NCBI RefSeq assembly: GCF_030813695.1
Contig: NZ_JAUSVA010000002.1
Location: forward strand, 7,649,501 to 7,713,500
From: Kitasatospora herbaricolor
Lineage (GTDB): Bacteria > Actinomycetota > Actinomycetes > Streptomycetales > Streptomycetaceae
Reading direction: 5' to 3'
DNA length: 64,000 nucleotides
The position numbers and the translations under genes are program-made. How positions within the stretch are numbered: position 1 is the stretch's first letter; each line of letters begins with the position of its first letter. This document shows, piece after piece, positions 1 to 7,412 of this stretch. The notes below the pieces were generated by a model, which worked only from the letters and a program-made list of their open reading frames with translations, did no database searches and had not been told where the DNA came from.

Positions 1-1
1 C

Positions 2-1528
2 GTCGTCAGCGAGATCGAGGTGCTCTCCGAGGCCGCCCCGCTGCCCTTCCCGGTCGCCGAGTACGAGCCGGGCACGGTCAACGAGGAGGTCCGCCTCCGG
101 TACCGCTACCTGGACCTGCGCCGCGAGGGCCCGGCCCGCGCGCTGCGCCTGCGCTCCAAGGTCAACCACGTCATCCGCACGGTGATGGAGGAGAACGGCT
201 TCCTCGACATCGAGACGCCGTACCTCACCCGCTCCACCCCCGAGGGCGCCCGCGACTTCCTCGTCCCGGTCCGCCTGCAGCCGGGGCACTGGTACGCCCT
301 GCCGCAGTCGCCGCAGCTGTTCAAGCAGCTGCTGATGGTGGCCGGGATGGAGAAGTACTACCAGATCGCCCGCTGCTTCCGGGACGAGGACTTCCGCGCC
401 GACCGGCAGCCGGAGTTCACCCAGCTGGACATCGAGGCCTCCTTCGTCGACCAGGAGGACATCCTGGCCCTGGGCGAGAAGACCGTCGCCGCCATCTGGC
501 GCGAGGTGCACGGGTACGAGATCCCGAACCCGCTGCCCCGGATGACCTACGCGGACGCCATGAACCGCTACGGCTCCGACAAGCCGGACGTCCGCTTCGG
601 CCAGGAACTCACCGACCTCACCGAGTACTTCAAGGGCACCGAGTTCCGGGTCTTCCAGGCCCCGTACGTCGGCGCGGTCGTCATGCCCGGCGGCGCCTCG
701 CAGCCGCGCAAGCAGCTCGACGCCTGGCAGGACTGGGCCAAGGCGCGCGGCGCCCGCGGTCTCGCGTACGTCGTCATCGACGCCGAGACCGGCGAGCTGC
801 GCGGCCCGGTCGCCAAGAACCTCAGCGAGGAGCACCTGGCCGGCCTCGCCGCCGCCGCCGGGGCGAAGAACGGTGACGCGATCTTCTTCGCGGCCGGCAG
901 GAAGACCGCCTCGCAGGAGCTGCTCGGCGCGGCCCGCCTGGAGATCGGCCGCCGCTGCGACCTGATCGACGAGTCGCAGTGGGCCTTCCTCTGGGTGGTC
1001 GACTTCCCGATGTTCGAGCCGATCGAGGACGACAAGGGGCAGTTCCAGGGCTGGCACGCCGTCCACCACCCCTTCACCGCGCCGACCGCCGAGTCGCTCG
1101 CCACCTTCGACACCGACCCGGGCAGCGCGCTCTCCAACGCGTACGACCTGGTGCTCAACGGCTCGGAGCTGGGCGGCGGTTCGATCCGTATCCACCAGCG
1201 CGACGTGCAGAAGCGGGCGTTCGACGCGATCGGCCTCTCCGAGGAGGAGGCGCAGTCGCAGTTCGGCTTCCTGCTCGACGCCTTCAACTACGGCCCGCCG
1301 CCGCACGGCGGGGTCGCCTTCGGCCTGGACCGCATCGTCACGCTGCTGGGCGGGTACGACACCATCCGGGACGTCATCGCGTTCCCGAAGACGTCCACCG
1401 GCGGTGACCCGCTGACCGGTGCCCCCACGGCGATCACCCCGGCGCAGCGCCGCGAGGCGGGCGTCGACGCGCAGCCCAAGGTTCGTGAGGAAGCGAAGCC
1501 CAAGGGCGAGACCGAGCAGCAGGCCTGA
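2..1528 (+). CDS. aspS: Aspartyl-tRNA synthetase (5' end outside window)
   Basis: Cytoplasmic class II synthetase that charges tRNA with aspartate. The reading frame is open from base 2, so the N-terminal anticodon-binding OB domain is mostly missing; 508 residues remain of a family that is usually near 590. Visible are the flipping-loop region (STPEGARDFLVP), the catalytic stretch PQSPQLFKQLLMVAGMEKYY, motif 2 (FRDEDFRADRQPEFTQLDIE), and motif 3 near the C-terminus (GGVAFGLDRIVTLLGG). The bacterial-type insertion domain lies between motifs 2 and 3. The lysine/glutamate-rich C-terminal tail is typical of actinobacteria. Whether the enzyme is discriminating or also charges tRNA-Asn cannot be told from what is visible. 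Confidence 0.97.
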   Translation, partial: VVSEIEVLSEAAPLPFPVAEYEPGTVNEEVRLRYRYLDLRREGPARALRLRSKVNHVIRTVMEENGFLDIETPYLTRSTPEGARDFLVPVRLQPGHWYALPQSPQLFKQLLMVAGMEKYYQIARCFRDEDFRADRQPEFTQLDIEASFVDQEDILALGEKTVAAIWREVHGYEIPNPLPRMTYADAMNRYGSDKPDVRFGQELTDLTEYFKGTEFRVFQAPYVGAVVMPGGASQPRKQLDAWQDWAKARGARGLAYVVIDAETGELRGPVAKNLSEEHLAGLAAAAGAKNGDAIFFAAGRKTASQELLGAARLEIGRRCDLIDESQWAFLWVVDFPMFEPIEDDKGQFQGWHAVHHPFTAPTAESLATFDTDPGSALSNAYDLVLNGSELGGGSIRIHQRDVQKRAFDAIGLSEEEAQSQFGFLLDAFNYGPPPHGGVAFGLDRIVTLLGGYDTIRDVIAFPKTSTGGDPLTGAPTAITPAQRREAGVDAQPKVREEAKPKGETEQQA

Positions 1529-1550
1529 CGCCCGGTCTGGTATACCTTCA

Positions 1551-1593
1551 CGGCCCCGGAACGGACGCGGACGACGCGTCCGGGCCGGGGCCG
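1551..1593 (+). terminator. Nested GC-rich hairpin after aspS
   Basis: Outer arms CGGCCCCGG (1551-1559) and CCGGGGCCG (1585-1593) are perfectly complementary and enclose a second stem GGACGCG (1563-1569)/CGCGTCC (1575-1581). There is no T-tract, which is common for terminators in this GC range. It may separate aspS from the downstream acetyltransferase. Confidence 0.55.
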
Positions 1594-1628
1594 GTCCACA
1601 ATGGCGTGCGACACCGAAGGAGCGGGGA

Positions 1629-2135
1629 ATGACCCTGCGTACGAGAGTTGAGACCCCTGAGGACGCCCCGGCCACCCGGCGGGTCCACATGGCGGCCTTC
1701 CCCGGGCCGGACGAGGCGGACCTCGTCGACGCGCTGCGCCGCGACCCGGCCTGGCTGCCCGAACTGTCCCTGGTGGCGGTCGACAAGGGCGGACTCGTGA
1801 TCGGCCACGCACTGCTGACCCGGCTCCGGGTCGGCGACGGGGACGGCCTGGCGCTCGCCCCGGTCGCGGTGGCGCCCGAGTGGCAGCGCAAGGGCGTCGG
1901 CGAGCTGGTGGTGCGGGCCGCGCTGACCGCCGCCGACGAGGCGGGGGAGCGGGTGGTGGTGGTGCTGGGCGACCCCGACTACTACGGCCGGTTCGGGTTC
2001 GCCCCGGCCGTCGAGCACGATCTGACCGGCCCGTTCGAGGTGCCGGACAGCTACTTCCAGGCACTCACCCTCTCCGCGTACGACGGCGGCCCGCGCGGGC
2101 TCTGTCGCTACCCGGAGCCCTTCGACTCGGTCTGA
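1629..2135 (+). CDS. GNAT family N-acetyltransferase
   Basis: 168-residue protein of the GCN5-related acetyltransferase fold (YhbS-like group), which moves an acetyl group from acetyl-CoA to an amine. The acetyl-CoA pyrophosphate loop is visible as VAPEWQRKGVGELVV (about residues 78-92), followed by the typical C-terminal LGDPDYYGRFGF. The ATG at 1629 follows a GAAGGAGCGGGGA ribosome-binding region. An in-frame upstream extension would start inside aspS and is not believed. The substrate is unknown. The 3' end overlaps the end of the convergent lysR-type gene by 28 bases. Confidence 0.85.
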   Translation: MTLRTRVETPEDAPATRRVHMAAFPGPDEADLVDALRRDPAWLPELSLVAVDKGGLVIGHALLTRLRVGDGDGLALAPVAVAPEWQRKGVGELVVRAALTAADEAGERVVVVLGDPDYYGRFGFAPAVEHDLTGPFEVPDSYFQALTLSAYDGGPRGLCRYPEPFDSV

Positions 2136-3049
2136 GGCCCGGCGGCGGCCGGGCCGCCGATCTCCACCGTCGCGCGGCAGCTGCGGATGAAGGCGGTCAT
2201 CGCCGGCGTGCACGGCCGCTCCCGGGGCCAGTACAGCCCGACCTGCCCCGGGCCGAGCCCCCGGACCGGCCGGTACACCACGCCGGGCCGGGTGCTCAGC
2301 CGGCTGATGGTCTCCGGCGCGATGCCGATGCCCTGGCCGCAGGCCACCGCCGCCAGCCACTCGTCCGCGTTGTGCGCGACCGCCCCGATCCGGGCCGGCC
2401 GCCCGCCGCGCTCCTGCGCCCCCAGCCAGTACTCCCGCCAGTGGCCGGCCTCGGCGGGCATCGCCACGAACGGCTCCTCCAGCAGCTCGGCGAAGTCGAT
2501 CAGGGTCTCGCCGGCCAGCCGGTGGCCGGCCGCCAGGGCGATGCACCGCCGGTCCGTCCCCAGCAGGCTGGTGGCGTAGCGCTCGGCCATCCACGGCGGC
2601 GCGTGCCACAGCGCGAGGTCCACCTCGCCGGCGGTGAGCCCGGCGGCCGGGTCGAACCAGCTGTTCTGCCGTATCTCGACCTGCCAGCCCGGCATCCTGG
2701 TGGTGAAGTCCGTCACGGTCTGCCGGCCGATCAGGTTGATCGTGCCGCCCTCGAAGCCCACCCGGAGCGTGGCCCCGCCCTGTGCCGCCGCGTCCCGGGT
2801 GGCCCGCAGCGCGTCGTCCCAGGAGCCGAGCAGCTCGCCCGCGTGCGCGGCCAGCGCGTTGCCGGCGGCCGTCGGGGTCATCCCGGCCCGCGAACGCCGG
2901 AACAGCTCAGCGCCGACCCGCTCCTCCAACTGCCGGATCTGCTTGGTGAGCGCCGGCTGGGACACCCGCAGCCGGGCCGCGGCCGCGGTGAGCTGCCCCT
3001 CTTCGCAGACCACGGCGAAGGAGCGCAGCAGGCGGGTGTCGATGTCCAT
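2108..3049 (-). CDS. LysR family transcriptional regulator
   Basis: 313 residues, the normal length for the family. The N-terminal winged helix-turn-helix (about residues 1-62) shows the diagnostic pattern LLRSFAVVCEEGQLTAAAARL and SQPALTKQIRQLEERVGAELF. The C-terminal periplasmic-binding-like effector domain covers the rest (from about residue 90). No ribosome-binding site precedes the ATG. Instead a TAACCT-like -10 lies 6-7 bases upstream on the minus strand, which suggests a leaderless transcript. No obvious target operon is adjacent: ppk2 lies divergently 412 bases away and could be the target, but that is inference. The effector is unknown. Confidence 0.9.
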   Translation of the reverse strand: MDIDTRLLRSFAVVCEEGQLTAAAARLRVSQPALTKQIRQLEERVGAELFRRSRAGMTPTAAGNALAAHAGELLGSWDDALRATRDAAAQGGATLRVGFEGGTINLIGRQTVTDFTTRMPGWQVEIRQNSWFDPAAGLTAGEVDLALWHAPPWMAERYATSLLGTDRRCIALAAGHRLAGETLIDFAELLEEPFVAMPAEAGHWREYWLGAQERGGRPARIGAVAHNADEWLAAVACGQGIGIAPETISRLSTRPGVVYRPVRGLGPGQVGLYWPRERPCTPAMTAFIRSCRATVEIGGPAAAGPQTESKGSG

Positions 3050-3461
3050 GCCGCCAGGTTATGGAACGAGGAATTGGACCCGTCGGGCGGGTCTGGGCCA
3101 GAGTTGGCCAGCCGGACGGGGGACGGCGGCCAGGGGGGATCCGGGCCGCCTGCCGGCTGCCCGGCGCGCCGTGGGGGGCTTGCACCGGGCGAACGGGGGC
3201 GGTGGCGTTGGGAGTCGGACGGGGGGCCGGTTTCCAACGCCCGGTCCGCCCCGCCCCCACCCCCACCGGGCCCGAGGCCCCTGGGCCTCCGGCCCACCGG
3301 AGGCGACCGCCCGTGCGGCCCGCCCGCGACGCTCCGCGGGCCCGCGCCACGCCGTCGACACCGGACATGACCTGCGCCCGCCCCCGATCCGGCCTAGCGT
3401 GAGTCCTCGTCGGCACCTCCCGGACCTCCCCGGGCGGGACTTCGCGCGGGAGGGCACCCAG
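3050..3461. other. Intergenic region between lysR-type gene and ppk2
   Basis: This 412-base gap holds the two divergent promoters. It contains a small perfect hairpin GAGGCCC (3274-3280)/GGGCCTC (3283-3289) and a TAGCGT -10-like hexamer at 3395-3400, about 60 bases before ppk2. I see no believable gene; long open frames here are GC-rich artefacts. Confidence 0.5.
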
Positions 3462-4274
3462 ATGGCAGGCAGGTCCGGAGACGAACGCCTCGCGAGGAAG
3501 CCCTACGAGCGGGAGCTGCTGCGCCTGCAGGCCGAGCTGGTGAAGCTCCAGGAGTGGGTGCGCGCCGAGGGTGCCCGGCTGGTGGTCGTCTTCGAGGGCC
3601 GCGACGCCGCCGGCAAGGGCGGCGCGATCAAGCGGGTCACCGAGTACCTGAACCCCCGCATCGCCCGGGTCGCCGCCCTCCCCACCCCGACCGAGCGCCA
3701 GCGCACCCAGTGGTACTTCCAGCGGTACGTCGAGCACCTGCCGGCCGCCGGCGAGATCGTGCTGTTCGACCGCAGCTGGTACAACCGGGCCGGCGTGGAG
3801 AAGGTGATGGGCTTCTGCACCGAGGAGGAGTACTGGCAGTTCCTGAACCAGTGCCCGACCTTCGAGCGGATGCTGATCGAGTCGGGCATCCTGCTGCGCA
3901 AGTACTGGTTCTCGGTCAGCGACACCGAGCAGGAGCGCCGGTTCCGGGGCCGTCTGGAGGACCCGATGCGGCGCTGGAAGCTCTCCCCGATGGACACCGA
4001 GTCGATCACCCGGTGGGAGGAGTACTCCCGGGCCAAGGACGCGATGTTCGTCCACACCGACACCCCCGAGTCGCCCTGGCACGTGGTGGAGAGCGACGAC
4101 AAGCGCCGGGCCCGGATCAACATGATCGCCCACCTGCTGTCGGTCGTCCCGTACCGCGACGTGGTCCGGCCCGAGATCGGGCTGCCGGCCCGCCCGCCGT
4201 CCGAGGGCTACCGCCGCCCGCCGCGCGACCTGCAGAAGTACGTCCCCGACCACGCGGCCACCCTGGAGGGCTGA
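3462..4274 (+). CDS. ppk2: Polyphosphate kinase 2 family protein
   Basis: 270-residue single-domain PPK2 enzyme, which uses polyphosphate to phosphorylate nucleotides (usually GDP or ADP in class I) or runs in reverse. Walker A is FEGRDAAGKGGAIK (about residues 44-57), Walker B is VLFDRSWYNRAGVEKVMGF, and the lid arginines sit in RRWKLSPMD. The ATG at 3462 follows GGGAGGG at a good distance. One intact PPK2 domain with no duplication fits the class I or III length. Nucleotide preference cannot be read from sequence alone. It stands alone between lysR and rarA, so its regulation is unclear. Confidence 0.93.
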   Translation: MAGRSGDERLARKPYERELLRLQAELVKLQEWVRAEGARLVVVFEGRDAAGKGGAIKRVTEYLNPRIARVAALPTPTERQRTQWYFQRYVEHLPAAGEIVLFDRSWYNRAGVEKVMGFCTEEEYWQFLNQCPTFERMLIESGILLRKYWFSVSDTEQERRFRGRLEDPMRRWKLSPMDTESITRWEEYSRAKDAMFVHTDTPESPWHVVESDDKRRARINMIAHLLSVVPYRDVVRPEIGLPARPPSEGYRRPPRDLQKYVPDHAATLEG

Positions 4275-4350
4275 CCCCGGGGCCCGGCCCCTGCCGTCCC
4301 CGCCCGGTCGCCGGCGCCGGGCTGTCGGCGCCCTCGCATAGGCTGCCGGT

Positions 4351-5877
4351 GTGGACGAACCGGACCTCTTCACCGCAGCCGCCGAGGAACGCCAGGCCAA
4401 GGAGCCCGGGCGGGCCCCGCTCGCCGTGCGGATGCGCCCGCGCACCCTGGACGAGGTCGCCGGCCAGCGCCAGCTGCTCAAGGACGGCTCACCGCTGCGC
4501 CGCCTGGTCAGCGGCTCGCGCGGCCCGGCCGCGACCAGCTCGGTGATCCTCTGGGGGCCGCCCGGGACGGGCAAGACCACCCTGGCGCACGTGATCAGCC
4601 AGGCCGTGGAGGGCCGCTTCGTCGAGCTGTCCGCGATCACCGCCGGCGTCAAGGAGGTCCGGGCCGTCATCGAGGGGGCCCGCCGGGCCGTCGGCATGAG
4701 CGGCAAGGAGACGGTGCTCTTCCTGGACGAGATCCACCGCTTCTCCAAGGCGCAGCAGGACTCGCTGCTGCCGGCCGTCGAGAACCGCTGGGTCACTCTG
4801 ATCGCCGCCACCACCGAGAACCCGTACTTCTCGGTGATCTCCCCGCTGCTCTCCCGCTCGCTGCTGCTCACCCTGGAGTCGCTCACCGACGACGACGTCC
4901 GGGCCCTGCTGCACCGGGCGGTGGCCGACGAGCGCGGGCTCGGCGGGGCGCTGGAGCTCACCGCGGAGGCCGAGGACCACCTCGTCCGGCTGGCCGGCGG
5001 GGACGCCCGGCGGGCGCTCACCACGCTGGAGGCCGCGGCCGGGGCGGCACTGGAGAAGTCCGAGCCGGCCATCACCCTGGCGACCACCGAGACGGCCGTC
5101 AACAAGGCGGCGGTGCGCTACGACAAGGACGGCGACCAGCACTACGACGTCGCCAGCGCGCTGATCAAGTCGATCCGCGGCAGCGACGTGGACGCCACCC
5201 TGCACTACCTGGCCAGGATGATCGAGGCGGGGGAGGACCCGCGGTTCATCGCCCGCCGGCTGATGATCTCCGCCAGCGAGGACATCGGCCTGGCCGACCC
5301 GACCGCCCTGCAGACGGCCGTGGCGGCCGCCCAGGCGGTGGCGCTGATCGGCTTCCCGGAGGCGCGGATCATCCTCTCCCAGGCGGCCATCGCACTGGCC
5401 CTGGCGGCCAAGTCGAACGCCGCCTACCTGGCCATCGACGCGGCCCTCGCGGACGTCCGGCAGGGTCTGGCCGGCGCCGTGCCGCCGCACCTGCGGGACG
5501 CGCACTACGGCGGCGCGGGGAAGCTCGGCCACGGCCAGGGGTACCAGTACCCGCACGACCTGCCCGGCGGCATCGCCGCCCAGCAGTACGCGCCGGACTC
5601 GGTGCACGGCAAGGTCTACTACCGGCCGACCCGGCACGGCGGCGAGGCCCGCTACGCCGACGTGGTGGAGTGGACCAGGGGCCGGCTGGCCGGCGCACCG
5701 GCCGGTCCGGCCCGTGAGAAGGGCCCCCGGGAGCCGGTGCGGAAGGGCCCGGCCGTCGCGCCCGCGCCCGCGCCTGCACCGGCAGCGGCGGCGGGGGACG
5801 CCGACGGCGGCGCCGAGCAGGGGAGCGGCGCCGAGGGCGGTACGGCGGGAAAGGGCACCGGGGAAAAGGGCGAGTGA
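4351..5877 (+). CDS. rarA: Replication-associated recombination protein RarA (MgsA)
   Basis: 508-residue AAA+ ATPase of the RarA/MgsA/WRNIP1 family, related to the clamp-loader subunit, which acts at stalled or gapped replication forks. Visible are WGPPGTGKTTLAHVIS (Walker A, about 68-83), VLFLDEIHRF (Walker B), TTENPYFSV (sensor 1), SRSLLL (arginine finger region) and the C-terminal MgsA tetramerisation domain ending in VYYRPTRHG. A roughly 70-residue alanine/proline/glycine-rich tail follows and is not part of the conserved fold. The GTG start at 4351 has no ribosome-binding site. A CATAGGCT -10-like sequence just upstream suggests leaderless expression. Confidence 0.93.
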   Translation: MDEPDLFTAAAEERQAKEPGRAPLAVRMRPRTLDEVAGQRQLLKDGSPLRRLVSGSRGPAATSSVILWGPPGTGKTTLAHVISQAVEGRFVELSAITAGVKEVRAVIEGARRAVGMSGKETVLFLDEIHRFSKAQQDSLLPAVENRWVTLIAATTENPYFSVISPLLSRSLLLTLESLTDDDVRALLHRAVADERGLGGALELTAEAEDHLVRLAGGDARRALTTLEAAAGAALEKSEPAITLATTETAVNKAAVRYDKDGDQHYDVASALIKSIRGSDVDATLHYLARMIEAGEDPRFIARRLMISASEDIGLADPTALQTAVAAAQAVALIGFPEARIILSQAAIALALAAKSNAAYLAIDAALADVRQGLAGAVPPHLRDAHYGGAGKLGHGQGYQYPHDLPGGIAAQQYAPDSVHGKVYYRPTRHGGEARYADVVEWTRGRLAGAPAGPAREKGPREPVRKGPAVAPAPAPAPAAAAGDADGGAEQGSGAEGGTAGKGTGEKGE

Positions 5878-6187
5878 TCGCCGGGTATACTCGGTCGGAG
5901 TGCCATGTCCCGGGACGGCAGCAGGGGTGACCCTGATTGACCGGCCGCACCAGCGGGGCATCGGCCCGAGGCTCCTCACGGGGCCTCCAGGAGCGTCGCG
6001 CACCGTTTCGGTGTCGCGGGCAGCCCACCACGTACGCGTCGGTGGGCCACTCGTGTGCAAGCACTTCCGTGCCCGGCTCCGGAGAGCGGCTGATCACCCC
6101 TCGGGGTGGTTTTTCTCCGGGTCGCGAGGAGCGACCTCCGTCAACACCTGGTGAAGCCGTATTGGAAGAGCAAGGAAGGTTTGGTTC
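5878..6187 (+). promoter_or_regulatory. Promoter and structured leader of rpsD
   Basis: A 310-base gap with no believable gene. A TATACT -10 hexamer lies at 5886-5891, giving a leader of roughly 290 bases before rpsD. The last 100 bases hold an attenuator-like hairpin with a T-run (listed separately) and a second hairpin GGTCGC (6120-6125)/GCGACC (6131-6136) flanked by two copies of CTCCG. Ribosomal protein S4 represses its own synthesis through leader RNA in other bacteria, so this could be an S4-responsive leader; that is inference. Confidence 0.5.
6092..6114 (+). terminator. Attenuator-like hairpin in the rpsD leader
   Basis: CACCC (6095-6099), a four-base loop and GGGTG (6104-6108) form a stem that extends outward through G-U pairs to 6092. 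It is followed directly by a five-T run (6110-6114), rare in this GC-rich genome. It looks like an intrinsic terminator placed about 75 bases before the rpsD start codon. Confidence 0.6.
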
Positions 6188-6802
6188 ATGGCGAACCAGA
6201 AGCGTCCCAAGGTCAAGATTGCCCGTGCGCTGGGTATCCCGCTGACCCCGAAGTCCGTCAAGTACTTCGAGGCCCGCCCGTACCCGCCCGGCCAGCACGG
6301 CCGCGGCCGCAAGCAGAACTCGGACTACAAGGTCCGTCTGCTCGAGAAGCAGCGTCTGCGCGCGCAGTACGACCTGAGCGAGACCCAGATGGCCCGCGCG
6401 TTCGACCGCGCGAAGAAGGCCGAGGGCAAGACCGGTGAGGCGCTCGTCGCCGACCTGGAGGTGCGCCTCGACTCCCTGGTGCTGCGTTCGGGCATCGCCC
6501 GCACCATCTACCAGGCTCGCCAGATGGTCGTTCACGGCCACATCGAGGTCAACGGCCGCAAGGTCAACAAGCCCTCGTTCCAGCTGAAGCCGGGCTACGT
6601 CGTGACCGTTCGCGACCGTAGCAAGGAGAAGGTCCCGTTCCAGGTCGCCCGTGAGGGTGGCTACGCGGGTGAGGGCCAGACCCCGAAGTACCTCGAGGTC
6701 AACCTCAAGGCCCTGGCCTTCCGCCTGGACCGCGCCCCGCAGCGTCGTGAGATCCCCGTGATCTGCGACGAGCAGCTGGTCGTCGAGTACTACTCGCGCT
6801 GA
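6188..6802 (+). CDS. rpsD: 30S ribosomal protein S4
   Basis: 204-residue primary 16S rRNA-binding protein that starts assembly of the small-subunit body. The S4 RNA-binding domain is at about residues 93-155 (LEVRLDSLVLRSGIARTIYQARQMV, then HGHIEVNGRKVN). The N-terminal region has no cysteine cluster, so this is the zinc-free form of S4. The ATG follows AAGGAAGGTTTGGTTC. Codon use is strongly biased, as expected for a highly expressed gene. Transcription is bounded by a leader with an attenuator-like hairpin and by a strong terminator. Confidence 0.98.
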   Translation: MANQKRPKVKIARALGIPLTPKSVKYFEARPYPPGQHGRGRKQNSDYKVRLLEKQRLRAQYDLSETQMARAFDRAKKAEGKTGEALVADLEVRLDSLVLRSGIARTIYQARQMVVHGHIEVNGRKVNKPSFQLKPGYVVTVRDRSKEKVPFQVAREGGYAGEGQTPKYLEVNLKALAFRLDRAPQRREIPVICDEQLVVEYYSR

Positions 6803-6846
6803 CCCGCGAGCGTCGGCGTCCCCGCGTCGCCGGCAGCAGGACCCGG

Positions 6847-6884
6847 ACGAGCCCCCACCGCCCTTCGAGGCGGTGGGGGCTCGT
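6847..6884 (+). terminator. Rho-independent terminator after rpsD
   Basis: A perfect 16-base-pair stem with core GAGCCCCCACCGCC (6849-6862)/GGCGGTGGGGGCTC (6869-6882), extended by two pairs. The loop has six bases and is followed by GTTCTCTT. The stem would work in both directions and also bounds the convergent TPR gene. Confidence 0.9.
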
Positions 6885-6964
6885 TCTCTTGTCCGGCGTC
6901 GGCGCCGGTGTTCTGCTGTGCGGCGCCGGCCTTCTCCGTCGGGCCGTCGGGCGGCCCGGTGCCG

Positions 6965-7318
6965 TCAGACCGTCCCGGTGCCCATCGCGGCCGCCAGCCG
7001 CAGGTGGACCCGGGCCTCGTCGGGGCGGCCCTGGCGCTGGAGGGTACGGCCGAGCATCAGCCGGGCGTAGTCCTCCGCCGGGTCCTGCTCCAGGATCCGG
7101 CGCAGCTCGTCGGCGGCCCGGGAGAGCTGCGCGGAGTGGTACAGGCTGCGGGCGAGCAGCAGCCGGACGGAGAGGTTGCCCGGCTCCTCGGCCAGCACGC
7201 CCTCCAGCAGGCGGGCGGCGTCGGTGTACGCCTTCGCGTCGAAGTGGAACCGCGCCAGGGCGTACTCCCTGGAGCTGTCGTGGCCGGTGGTCATGACCGG
7301 GGTCGTCGCGGATGTCAT
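6965..7318 (-). CDS. Small tetratricopeptide-repeat protein
   Basis: 117 residues made almost wholly of TPR helices: YALARFHFDAKAYTDAARLLEGV, LLLARSLYHSAQLSRAADELRRI and LMLGRTLQRQGRPDEARVHLRLA are three successive repeats. Such proteins are protein-interaction scaffolds; no enzymatic motif is present. I chose the ATG at 7318 (MTSATTPV) because GAGAGGAG precedes it; an ATG 13 codons upstream is possible. It lies 94 bases downstream of the NB-ARC/TPR ATPase gene on the same strand, but an AT-rich promoter-like stretch with a palindrome sits between them, so separate control is likely. Confidence 0.8.
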   Translation of the reverse strand: MTSATTPVMTTGHDSSREYALARFHFDAKAYTDAARLLEGVLAEEPGNLSVRLLLARSLYHSAQLSRAADELRRILEQDPAEDYARLMLGRTLQRQGRPDEARVHLRLAAAMGTGTV

Positions 7319-7360
7319 GGCGGGTGCTCCTCTCGCGGTTGCCGCCGGCCACAGCAATGA

Positions 7361-7370
7361 TGAAGCTTCA
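7361..7370. promoter_or_regulatory. Palindrome TGAAGCTTCA upstream of the TPR gene
   Basis: A perfect 10-base palindrome within an unusually AT-rich stretch (about 7351-7378), 43 bases before the TPR gene start. Palindromes of this kind are often operators for MarR-type regulators. No regulator gene of that type lies next to it. Confidence 0.4.
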
Positions 7371-7412
7371 ACTATTCCGCGGCCCCCGACGCCCGCGTCC
7401 CGCCGCTCCGCC

